8,562 bases of DNA from an uncultured Oscillospiraceae bacterium (GTDB lineage Bacteria > Bacillota > Clostridia > Oscillospirales > Acutalibacteraceae), in NCBI GenBank assembly GCA_900555705.1, contig USLV01000036.1:1-8562 (forward strand), in the 5' to 3' direction. This document shows positions 1 through 6,137 of this stretch, piece by piece. The position numbers and the translations under genes were made by a program. A model generated the notes under the pieces. The model was not told where the DNA came from. It worked only from the letters and a program-made list of their open reading frames with translations, and made no database searches. Position 1 is the first letter of the stretch. Each line of letters opens with the position of its first letter.

Positions 1-25
1 GCTCGGAGATGTGTATAAGAGACAG
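1..25 (+). other. Nextera/Tn5 sequencing adapter remnant (non-genomic)
   Basis: Bases 7-25 are AGATGTGTATAAGAGACAG, the 19-bp Tn5 mosaic end used in Nextera libraries. The six bases before it, GCTCGG, are those that precede the mosaic end in the Nextera Read 2 adapter. The match over all 25 bases is exact from memory of that adapter. This is library sequence left untrimmed at a contig end, not a transposon in the organism. The genome starts at base 26, and any reading frame using bases 1-25 is an artefact. Confidence 0.97.
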
Positions 26-2614
26 ATCCAGAAAAACCGGATTGTCCTCTGCAACCTGTATTTCACGCAGCGCGTTTGGTTTCTGATCAGGCGGCGTGAA
101 CGAGGCCAGTGCAGCGGGAAAGACGATTGTTTCCAGCGTGCTGTCGTATCGGAGCAGCTGCAAATTCATGGATCGGCTTTTCTCCGGCAGACGCAGCGTC
201 CGATCCGATTTGCCGTTCGGATAGAGCAGCAGTCGGGTCATATCCCGGTCATACAGTACACCGTCCGACAGAACGGCATGGGGATTGTCGTCGGAGACGA
301 CAATCGTCTCGAGATTCGGTATATAGCCGAGTGACCGCCACCCCTCTTCGAGGCTGTCCGGCAAAACCAGCGTCCGAAGAGCAGGGGCCCTTATATCGCC
401 TTTGACTGTCCGGACTCCCTCCGAAATCACCAGCTGCTCATCGGCTCTACCCATGGGATAGCACAGCAACGTCTGCCGATCCTGTGTATACAGTACCCCG
501 TCGAGGCTGGAATAGGTGGGATTCCCTTCCGCCACCTCGATATTCTCCAGCATCGGCAGTATGGACCACGGTGCTCCCAGAACCGATTCCAGCGTGGAGG
601 GCAGGGAGAGCGTGCGGATGGCACTTTCGGAACTGAGAGCAAGTTCCAGCGAGGTGATCCCCTCCGGAATGGTCAGCTCGGTCAGACTGTTGCAATACAT
701 AAAAGCGAAGGCGAAGGAGCGAGCCTGATTCAAATCGATGGTTTGCAGGTATTGAGTATGCGAAAAGGCTTGGGATTCGAGAGCGGTGATCCCGTCCGGG
801 ATGCGGTAGTGTGCGCCCCGTTTGCCTGCCGGATAGGTGTGCAGCATCGACTGCTCCCGGTCGAAAAGCACGCCGTCCTGTGTATAATAGCGGCCGTCCG
901 CATCCTCTATGACGATTTCCGTCAGAGAGGTGCAATATGCAAACAGGTGTTGATCCAAAAAGGTAAGGCCCTTCGGCAGACGGATGCCGGTTAGAGCGGT
1001 GAGGGCGAAGGCATTGGAGCCGATTTCCCGAACGCTGTCCGGCAGTTCCAGAGAGGCGAGGGACGAACAACCACCAAAAGCGCTCATCCCGATCGTGACG
1101 ATTCCCTCCGGCAACACCACTCGCCGCAGATTTTCACAGCCTGATGCGAAACCGATCGGCAGCTCCGTCACCCCCTCCGGCAGTACAATGGAGGTGATGC
1201 CGAGCTGATCACGAAAAAGCTTATGATTCAAAATAGTCGTTCCCTCGCGGATGACGATATCGCCGGAGAGTGTCCCTTTTCTCATCAGCGCGATATTTCC
1301 GAGGTAGACGATACTGCCGTCCGGCTGGTTGTTCAGCCAGGCCGTCTTCTCAAATGTTTCCACCGAAACAGCCTCCAACTTCCTGGAAGCGCACACAACC
1401 TCCGCCAGCTGCGTACAGTCACGGAAGGCGTCCGCTCCGATACGGACGACGGTTTCGGGTATGCTCAGCGCAGTCAATCGTTTGTTCTGATAACAGGCGC
1501 TCGGGGAAATGGTGTCAACTGCGTAGGAACCCCCCAGCCAGGTGAAGCGGGGCGGTATCTCATAGGCGCCGGCCAGCTCGGAACCGGAAAGCAGCGCCAA
1601 CGTCCCCTGATCCTCGTCCAGCACATACTGAGCGTCGAAATAGTCAGTGCCATCGACGTACAGCCACTGATAATCCGCCGGTGTGACCGGATCAAAGGAG
1701 CGAATCGTCCTCTCCTCCGTCGCCGCAGACGCCGCTGTCTGCAACAGGGCGATCAGGGTCTGATTGGTGTTCAGATAAAGGCCGGACAGCTGCTTCCCGC
1801 CGTTGGTGTGGTAGATCGCTTCCGGTTTCCCGCCCGGACGCAGGGCATACACCGTGTCGGGAGAATGGTAGTACAGGACACCATCCCGTGCGGCGACAGA
1901 GGAGAATTGTCCCTCGGCATTGTCCCAGTCGAAGGAGAAAACCAGCTCCGCCCGATCCTGTTCCAGCTGATACCGCCAGAGACCGTCTGTATCCGTGAAA
2001 TAGACCTGCCCATCCAGATAGACCATCTCCGAGGTCACCTGGCGCAGCCGATGGGATTCATATGTCCGACTGGTCGCCGGTTCAACCGTCTCAGCCCAGA
2101 CGTCATGGACATCATCGTCCCGAATCGTCTCGTCGCTCACCAGAAAATAGGTGTGACCGATGCGGCCGGGCGCAAACGCATCATCCCAGGTCACATCCAC
2201 ATGGTACCATTCTCCGTCGATCTCCACCATATTCCATGCGTGGCGGCCGTTGTCGATAACAACGGCCGGGATACCGACCTTGCTGAGCAGCGCCTGATAG
2301 GCCTTTGCATATCCCGTGCAGACTGCCAGTCCATTCCCGAGTGCTCCCTGTGGCGTGCGGGATACATCCTGTAACGCATCGTCATAGACACAGTTCGCCG
2401 CCACATAGTCGTGCAGCACCAGCGCCTTTTCGGCATCGCTCATGCCCTCCTCCAGCCGCGATATCCCCTGATAAATGGACAGATGATATCGCTGCCAAAG
2501 GGCGTCGTCCGGGAGTAGATCTGCCTGCAGCGCCAGCCCGGCGGCCAGAACCGACTGACCGCATAGAGACAGGAAGAACAGTATGGCCGCTAAAGAACGT
2601 AGAATCCGTTTCAT
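26..2614 (-). CDS. secreted transglutaminase-like / BspA-type leucine-rich-repeat protein, 3' end missing
   Basis: The frame is open for 863 codons from ATG 2614 to the adapter junction and has no stop in the window, so the C-terminus is lost. The N-terminus (MKRILRSLAAILFFLSL, then SVLAA) is a signal peptide with likely cleavage near residues 24-25. C18 lacks a good lipobox, so lipidation is doubtful. Residues about 60-145 form a transglutaminase-like core with candidate triad C99 (AVCTGYAKAY), H125 (RHAWNMV) and D140 (WYHVDVTWDD). Residues about 150-350 are strand-rich, with motifs such as VYLDGQVYFTDTDGLW, and resemble propeller-like repeats. From about 355 on there are LRR_5/BspA-type repeats (IPETVVRIGADAFRDC, LPEGIVTIGMSAFGGC, LPDSVREIGSNAF). 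Three DGVLY units start at D580, D705 and D784. Known family: BspA-like proteins are surface-exposed and often bind host or matrix proteins; transglutaminase-like domains may be proteases or crosslinkers. The substrate and the mode of cell-wall attachment cannot be seen. ATG 2614 has an AAGGGAAG ribosome binding site 9 bases upstream. Confidence 0.9.
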
Positions 2615-2641
2615 GATGACTCACTTCCCTTCTATAATTTT

Positions 2642-2669
2642 ATTATAAAGGGACACAACAATAAATCAA
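2642..2669 (-). promoter_or_regulatory. candidate promoter of the LRR/transglutaminase gene
   Basis: On the minus strand, TTGATT (2669-2664) is followed after 16 bases by a perfect TATAAT (2647-2642). This predicts a start of transcription near 2635 and a leader of about 21 bases carrying the AAGGGAAG ribosome binding site. The -10 is strong and the -35 is partial. Confidence 0.6.
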
Positions 2670-2670
2670 A

Positions 2671-2684
2671 TGACAATTTTGTCA
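2671..2684. promoter_or_regulatory. inverted repeat, candidate operator
   Basis: TGACAA-TT-TTGTCA is a perfect 6-bp inverted repeat with a 2-base spacer. It sits immediately upstream of the candidate -35 of the LRR gene and about 50 bases upstream of the divergent tRNA promoter. Its place fits a binding site for a dimeric regulator acting on the LRR gene. The regulator is unknown, and a 12-base symmetric match can arise by chance in AT-rich DNA. Confidence 0.35.
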
Positions 2685-2734
2685 TCTTCCACCTCTCTCT
2701 TTGCAAATCCCCCTCAGAAAATCCCAAAAAACAC

Positions 2735-2764
2735 TTGACAAACCGATACGAAATGCGGTAAAAT
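2735..2764 (+). promoter_or_regulatory. promoter of the tRNA pair
   Basis: A perfect TTGACA at 2735-2740 and TAAAAT at 2759-2764, separated by 18 bases, lie about 40 bases upstream of the first tRNA gene. This is a near-consensus housekeeping sigma factor promoter, as expected for stable RNA. Confidence 0.8.
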
Positions 2765-2803
2765 AACAGACGTTCCGCAGAAAGTATTTGCGGACGTGTG
2801 TTT

Positions 2804-2880
2804 GGGCCTTTAGCTCAGTTGGTTAGAGCAACCGGCTCATAACCGGTTGGTCCCGGGTTCGAGTCCCTGAAGGCCCACCA
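2804..2880 (+). tRNA. tRNA with CAU anticodon (tRNA-Met, or tRNA-Ile2 read after lysidine modification)
   Basis: A 77-base cloverleaf with encoded CCA. The acceptor stem GGGCCTT (2804-2810) pairs with AAGGCCC (2870-2876). The D stem is GCTC/GAGC. The anticodon stem ACCGG/CCGGT encloses the loop CTCATAA, with anticodon CAT at 2838-2840. The paired acceptor end and lack of initiator features argue against the initiator tRNA. The start GGNCCTTTAGCTCAGTTGG resembles what I recall of the Bacillus tRNA-Ile2 (CAU) more than elongator Met, so the identity stays open between these two. The second T-stem pair is a C-U mismatch (2854/2868). Confidence 0.95.
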
Positions 2881-2886
2881 GAGATG

Positions 2887-2928
2887 GGGCCAGGAGGTCG
2901 GACGCTCGGCCTCCGGTCCATATTTTTA
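2887..2928 (+). terminator. hairpin between the two tRNAs, terminator-like or a processing signal
   Basis: GGAGGTCG (2893-2900) pairs with CGGCCTCC (2907-2914) around a GACGCT loop, with one G-U pair. The stem extends outward through CC/GG with A2892 bulged, and then GGG/TCC. ATATTTTT follows directly. It has the form of an intrinsic terminator, but no separate promoter for tRNA-Trp is obvious, so partial termination or a role in RNA processing is equally possible. Confidence 0.45.
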
Positions 2929-2933
2929 TATAT

Positions 2934-3009
2934 AGGGGCATAGCTCAGTTGGTAGAGCAGCGGTCTCCAAAACCGCGTGCCGAGGGTTCAAGTCCTTCTG
3001 CCCCTGCCA
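2934..3009 (+). tRNA. tRNA-Trp (anticodon CCA)
   Basis: A 76-base cloverleaf with encoded CCA. The acceptor stem AGGGGCA (2934-2940) pairs fully with TGCCCCT (2999-3005), with discriminator G3006. The D stem is GCTC/GAGC. The anticodon stem GCGGT/ACCGC holds the loop CTCCAAA with CCA at 2967-2969. The T arm carries GGTTCAAGT. A perfect terminator follows 4 bases after the CCA end, so this closes the tRNA unit. Confidence 0.98.
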
Positions 3010-3013
3010 AAAA

Positions 3014-3049
3014 TATAACCACCGCTTTTGCGGTGGTTATACTTTTTTG
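3014..3049 (+). terminator. intrinsic terminator of the tRNA unit
   Basis: A 12-bp perfect stem, TATAACCACCGC (3014-3025) with GCGGTGGTTATA (3030-3041), closes a TTTT loop and is followed by CTTTTTTG. It starts 4 bases after tRNA-Trp. Confidence 0.93.
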
Positions 3050-3070
3050 TATGAGAAAAAACACTTGAAC

Positions 3071-3220
3071 CCGAAGGCACGCGGAGCGTGCCGGGCAGCG
3101 TTGCCGAAGCGCCGCCAGCGGCGGAAAAAGCGAGGCAAGGCTGGCGCAGCGGTCGAAACGGCGCGCCGACAGGTGCAAAAGCCGTTTCGGGCACCGCAAG
3201 AGGGCATGTCCCTGCCAAAC
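3071..3220. repeat. GC-rich cluster of inverted repeats, possible dispersed intergenic element
   Basis: The stretch between the tRNA terminator and the tetR promoter holds no convincing gene. It contains four stem-forming units in 120 bases. GGCACGC/GCGTGCC at 3076-3092 has a 3-base loop. GGCA/TGCC lies at 3094-3105. CGCCGC/GCGGCG at 3110-3123 has a 2-base spacer. CGAAACGGC (3154-3162) pairs with GCCGTTTCG (3181-3189), and GGTGC (3172-3176) can alternatively pair with GCACC (3191-3195). It is much richer in GC than the AT-rich DNA on both sides. The mosaic of palindromes is typical of REP/BIME-like repeats, but only one copy is in the window, so dispersal is inferred. It is not an extension of the tRNA-Trp terminator, which is complete before it. 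Confidence 0.5.
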
Positions 3221-3229
3221 GTCTTGCAG

Positions 3230-3248
3230 AAAAGTGTGTCGACTTTTT
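3230..3248 (+). terminator. weak hairpin with T tract
   Basis: AAAAGT (3230-3235) and ACTTTT (3242-3247) flank the loop GTGTCG, and the 3' arm runs into T3248. The stem is short and mostly A-T. It may mark the edge of the GC-rich element or act as a weak terminator before the tetR promoter. Confidence 0.3.
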
Positions 3249-3278
3249 GGGTTCTTCTTAAAATTTACGATTTTTCAG

Positions 3279-3306
3279 TTGACAGAAAACCATATCTCCA
3301 TATAAT
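3279..3306 (+). promoter_or_regulatory. promoter of the TetR-antiporter-GNAT operon
   Basis: A perfect TTGACA (3279-3284) and a perfect TATAAT (3301-3306) are separated by 16 bases. Transcription is predicted to start near 3313, about 27 bases upstream of the tetR-type start codon. The -10 is inside the 36-bp inverted repeat described separately. Confidence 0.85.
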
Positions 3307-3331
3307 AGACTGTATGGTCTATTATATGGAG
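3296..3331. promoter_or_regulatory. 36-bp perfect inverted repeat, likely TetR-type operator
   Basis: CTCCATATAATAGAC (3296-3310) is followed after TGTATG by its exact reverse complement GTCTATTATATGGAG (3317-3331). The repeat covers the -10 box, the predicted transcription start and most of the ribosome binding site. Since transcription should start in the central spacer, the RNA would contain only the right arm, so this is better explained as a DNA operator than as an RNA hairpin. TetR-family repressors commonly bind such palindromes over their own promoter, and the first gene downstream encodes one. Confidence 0.8.
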
Positions 3332-3339
3332 GACGATGT

Positions 3340-3966
3340 ATGAAACAGGAAGAAAAGACGCGTATTACGTATGAAAGGATCTTGAAAGCGGCCATTGCCG
3401 AGTTCGGGACCAAGAGTTATGACAGCGCTTCGTTGAATGTTATTTGTAGCGAAAATCAGCTTTCAAAAGGTCTGGTATATCACAATTTCAAAAATAAAGA
3501 CGATCTGTATCTGCGGTGCGTGGAGCTCTGTTTTCAAACCATAACCGCCTATCTGCGCAGCAAACCCTATAATAAGAACGGTTCTGCGCAGGATCGCCTG
3601 CGAGAACTGCTGGTGAGGCGGCAATCATTTTTTGAAGAAAATCCCTATATGGCCAACATCTTTTTCGGTACGATGTTGCAGCCGCCGATCCATCTGTTGC
3701 GGGAATTGCGAGAAATTCGCCGGGAATTCGACGCCTTCCATTTGGCTTATTATCAAGAGCAATTGACATCCATGCACCTGCGGGAAGGAGTCACTATGGA
3801 GGCGGCTCTTCGCTATTTCTCCATTTTTCAGGATGCCTTTAATGGATATTACCGGAGCAAATTTTCTGAAGGCGGGGATTTTCCTCTGCTCGTACAGGAG
3901 CACGAGCAGGGCCTTTCCTCCCTACTCGATATCCTGTTGTACGGCATAGCCAAAGAACCACAATAA
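3340..3966 (+). CDS. TetR/AcrR-family transcriptional regulator
   Basis: The 208-residue length is normal for the family. Residues about 8-56 form the three-helix DNA-binding domain: YERILKAAIAEFGTKSYDSA, then the helix-turn-helix about 31-50 (ICSENQLSKGLVYHNF), ending in the family signature FKNKDDLY at 50-57. The rest, rich in aromatic residues and helix formers, is the ligand-binding and dimer domain; it gives no clue to the ligand. The start at 3340 follows TGGAGG with a 7-base gap. An ATG at 3336 in another frame is too close to that site and stops quickly. It is first in a three-gene unit, with the antiporter 20 bases downstream, and probably represses the whole unit through the 36-bp palindrome over its promoter. 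Confidence 0.93.
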   Translation: MKQEEKTRITYERILKAAIAEFGTKSYDSASLNVICSENQLSKGLVYHNFKNKDDLYLRCVELCFQTITAYLRSKPYNKNGSAQDRLRELLVRRQSFFEENPYMANIFFGTMLQPPIHLLRELREIRREFDAFHLAYYQEQLTSMHLREGVTMEAALRYFSIFQDAFNGYYRSKFSEGGDFPLLVQEHEQGLSSLLDILLYGIAKEPQ

Positions 3967-3986
3967 AAGAGAAAAGAAGGATCGTT

Positions 3987-5243
3987 ATGGTATTGCTGAT
4001 GATAAGACTGCTTATCGGCATCGCGCTGGCCTTTGTGATGGGCAAGCTGGTGGCCAGGCTCAGACTGCCGTCTATTCTGGGCTGGCTGATCGCCGGCATG
4101 ATTCTGGGGCCTCACGCTCTGGCGCTGGTAAGCCAGGAACTTTTGGACGCCGGATGGTATCAGACGGCGGTACATATTCTGGAATGCGCTGTAGGTCTGA
4201 TGATCGGCACCGAGCTGGTCTGGAATAAAATCAGACGCTCCGGCAAGACCATTGTGGTCACCACCCTGACCCAGTCGCTGGGCACATTTTTACTGGTGTC
4301 CCTGGTCTTCGGGATCATCTTTCAGTTCAGAGGAACACCGCTGTATCTGGCCTTTATCTTCGGCGGCATCGCCTTGGCGACCGCTCCGGCGCCTGCTTTA
4401 TCTATTGTGCGGGAATTCAAAACCGACGGGCCGGTAACCAAAACGTTGATCCCCATGGCAGCCCTCGATGATATTGTAGGCTGTGTTGTATTCTTTACCA
4501 CTATCGCCATTGTCGCCGGAAACCTGTCCGCCGGGGAACTGCCCGCCTATATGATCGCGTTGGTTGTCCTGTTGCCCCTGGTGATCGGGGTTGTCACCGG
4601 ACTGCTGGCCGGCCTGATTCTGAAAAAGGAGCGGAACGCACCGACGACGCTCCTGCTTCTGATTGCCACCATTTTGCTTACTTCGGGGATCGGGTTTATT
4701 TTCAACAACCGGGTTTTGCCCCGTCCGGCGCTGAATTTTATGCTCATTGGCATGTCCTTTTCCGCTACCTTCGCCAACATGGTGTCGGAACAGCGGCTGG
4801 AACAGATCATGCGCGGCTTCAATCCGGTCTTGGGCGTTGCCATCATTGTGGTGATTCTGAATCTGGGCGCGCCGCTGGATTATCATCTGATCCTGGGAGC
4901 GGGGCTGTTCACTGTCGTTTATATCCTGGCTCGGGCTGCCGGCAAATACTTCGGCGCATACATTGGGGCCAGCATCACCAAATCCCCCAAAACCGTCAAA
5001 AAATTTCTGGGCCTGACCCTGCTGCCTCATTCGGGGGTATCTCTGGTATTTACGGGAATTGCGGTTTCGGTGCTGAACGGCCCGGCCCCGGAATGTGCCC
5101 AGATTATCCAGGGCGCTATTGCTGCCGCAGCGGTCATCAATGAGATTATCGCCGTTATCGTGGCAAAGAAAGGCTTTGAGTGGGCCGGGGAATTCGGAAA
5201 AGGAGATGTGGAAAGACATGGGGATACGCTACCGTCCGATTGA
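3987..5243 (+). CDS. CPA2-type cation:proton antiporter
   Basis: The 418-residue protein is almost wholly hydrophobic with roughly 11-12 membrane segments, starting with MVLLMIRLLIGIALAFVMG. The segment LGWLIAGMILGPHAL (31-45), the discontinuous-helix motif ATAPAPALSIVREF (131-144) and the ion-binding ALDDIVG with D161-D162 are hallmarks of the CPA2/KefB-type monovalent cation:proton antiporter fold (Na_H_Exchanger). Members exchange Na+ or K+ for H+ across the cytoplasmic membrane. The protein ends soon after the last membrane segment, so the C-terminal nucleotide-binding (RCK/TrkA-N) domain of KefB/KefC is absent. AGAAGGA lies 5 bases before the ATG. It is the second gene of the TetR unit, and its last 26 bases overlap the acetyltransferase gene, which suggests translational coupling. 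The transported ion cannot be read from the sequence. Confidence 0.92.
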   Translation: MVLLMIRLLIGIALAFVMGKLVARLRLPSILGWLIAGMILGPHALALVSQELLDAGWYQTAVHILECAVGLMIGTELVWNKIRRSGKTIVVTTLTQSLGTFLLVSLVFGIIFQFRGTPLYLAFIFGGIALATAPAPALSIVREFKTDGPVTKTLIPMAALDDIVGCVVFFTTIAIVAGNLSAGELPAYMIALVVLLPLVIGVVTGLLAGLILKKERNAPTTLLLLIATILLTSGIGFIFNNRVLPRPALNFMLIGMSFSATFANMVSEQRLEQIMRGFNPVLGVAIIVVILNLGAPLDYHLILGAGLFTVVYILARAAGKYFGAYIGASITKSPKTVKKFLGLTLLPHSGVSLVFTGIAVSVLNGPAPECAQIIQGAIAAAAVINEIIAVIVAKKGFEWAGEFGKGDVERHGDTLPSD

Positions 5244-5856
5244 GAAAAAGGACTATGCCGCTGTCGGTGAACTGCTGGATCAGTCTTTTGGCCTGCATCG
5301 CTATATGGCCGATGCTAAGGCGCTGGCCTGCTTACGCAAGCAGTATGTATACAGTTGTCTGGCAGAAGCGACCTATACCTGTGTAGCGGAAAAGGAAGAC
5401 CGGGTGATAGGGGTCATCATGGGAAATGCCAAAACAGATTACCGCCTGCTTCCTCATCTGCCCCATCTCCTGCGAATGGTTTGGCAGGAGCTTCAGATGA
5501 TCTGGTTCCGTCGAAAGGAAGCAGACGGCATCCGCGATTTTCACCAGCTCCACCGAATTTATCGGCAGCTTTCTGAACAGCATAAAGGGGAATTCGACGG
5601 TGTTCTAACCCTGTTTGCTGTGGAGGAAAGCTGCCGCGGAGAGGGACTGGGAAAGGCTCTGCTATCCGGCCTCTTAGCCTATCTTCGCCAGCATGGGACA
5701 AAACAGATCTATCTGTACACCGATACCACCTGTAATTACGGGTTCTATGAATATCAGGGATTTGTGCGTCTGGGAGCGCATTCTCTTTCTCTAAGCCGAG
5801 ACGGACGCCCCACGCAAATGGATGTGTTTTTGTATGGGTATTCGGTGGGTTCTTAA
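5218..5856 (+). CDS. GNAT-family N-acetyltransferase
   Basis: A 212-residue protein beginning MGIRYRPIEKKDYAAVGELL, the typical first strand and helix of GNAT enzymes. Acetyl-CoA binding motif A is clear: a strand LTLFAVEE followed by CRGEGLGKALLSGLL, with the R/Q-x-x-G-x-G/A loop at R140-G141-E142-G143-L144-G145. The following KQIYLYTDTTCNYGFYEYQGF is the usual motif B with the Y-x-x-x-GF ending. GNAT enzymes move an acetyl group from acetyl-CoA to an amine; the acceptor here is unknown. ATG 5218 was chosen because the family starts there; AGGAG at 5201-5205 is somewhat far (12 bases). An in-frame ATG at 5206 would sit directly against AGGAG. The gene overlaps the antiporter end and is last in the unit, ahead of a terminator. 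Confidence 0.92.
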   Translation: MGIRYRPIEKKDYAAVGELLDQSFGLHRYMADAKALACLRKQYVYSCLAEATYTCVAEKEDRVIGVIMGNAKTDYRLLPHLPHLLRMVWQELQMIWFRRKEADGIRDFHQLHRIYRQLSEQHKGEFDGVLTLFAVEESCRGEGLGKALLSGLLAYLRQHGTKQIYLYTDTTCNYGFYEYQGFVRLGAHSLSLSRDGRPTQMDVFLYGYSVGS

Positions 5857-5966
5857 CAGCAAGAGGACAGCCCTGCCGGAGTACCTATTGATCCAAAAGG
5901 GTTGAGTGGTCGGCCTGCGGAAACGACGGCGTTCGGAGAATCAGACAAGTCTATGAACACCGGGAG
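5857..5966. other. intergenic, no gene seen
   Basis: About 110 bases between the acetyltransferase stop and the terminator. No open frame with a ribosome binding site, and no known RNA family that I recognise, on either strand. Confidence 0.6.
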
Positions 5967-6020
5967 AAAAAACCTCCTGCCTGTGCGCGTAATGCCACGG
6001 CAGGAGGTATTTTCTGTTTG
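5967..6020 (+). terminator. bidirectional intrinsic terminator after the GNAT gene
   Basis: ACCTCCTGCC (5972-5981) pairs with GGCAGGAGGT (5999-6008). Three more inner pairs (GTG/CAC) form past a bulged T5982. On the plus strand it is followed by ATTTTCTGTTT; on the minus strand the stem is followed by six T (A5967-A5972 on the plus strand). It can therefore stop transcription in both directions. Confidence 0.85.
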
Positions 6021-6110
6021 ATCGGAAAATTTTCAGCCTCTTTGCACATACTATTATCGCTGTCTTTACCTATATTTTTATTAAATCAATACATTTTGTA
6101 TTCTGTTTAT

Positions 6111-6137
6111 CTATTATAAAATAGTAATTTGCTATTT
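6111..6137. promoter_or_regulatory. three alternating CTATT/AATAG half-sites upstream of the XRE gene
   Basis: CTATT (6111-6115), AATAG (6120-6124) and CTATT (6132-6136) alternate in orientation; the last two extend to AAATAG/CTATTT. A minus-strand promoter-like pair, TTACAA (6141-6136) and TATAAT (6118-6113) with 17 bases between, covers the same stretch. Plus-strand promoter boxes are weak here (TTGTAT 6096-6101, TAAAAT 6117-6122, or TATATT 6157-6162). Alternating half-sites would suit autoregulation by the XRE protein. AT-rich sequence makes chance matches likely. Confidence 0.3.

Noticed and set aside
7..25. Tn5 transposon end as a mobile element in the genome
   Set aside because: Only the mosaic end with the Nextera adapter prefix is present, and it lies at the very end of the sequence, so it is library-derived.
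1223..2374. Plus-strand open frame of 383 codons opposite the LRR/transglutaminase gene
   Set aside because: The minus-strand frame is open over the whole 2.6 kb with a signal peptide, catalytic triad and LRRs. The plus frame has none of these and is rich in Arg/Gln/Pro as shadows often are.
3154..3195. True H-type pseudoknot in the GC-rich element
   Set aside because: The pairing pattern has pseudoknot topology, but only one base links stem 1 to the second strand of stem 2 across a 9-bp stem, which is too short. The two stems are better treated as alternatives.
2945..3218. Minus-strand open frames over tRNA-Trp and the GC-rich element
   Set aside because: They translate the antisense of a tRNA and its terminator, a familiar false call. 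No ribosome binding site or domain.
5095..5217. Upstream extension of the GNAT gene to 5095
   Set aside because: The extra 41 residues overlap the antiporter coding sequence and do not look like a GNAT N-terminus. Family homology begins at MGIRYRP (5218).
5965..6055. Minus-strand short reading frame of about 32 codons (starting MCKEAENF)
   Set aside because: It has no ribosome binding site and runs through the terminator stem.
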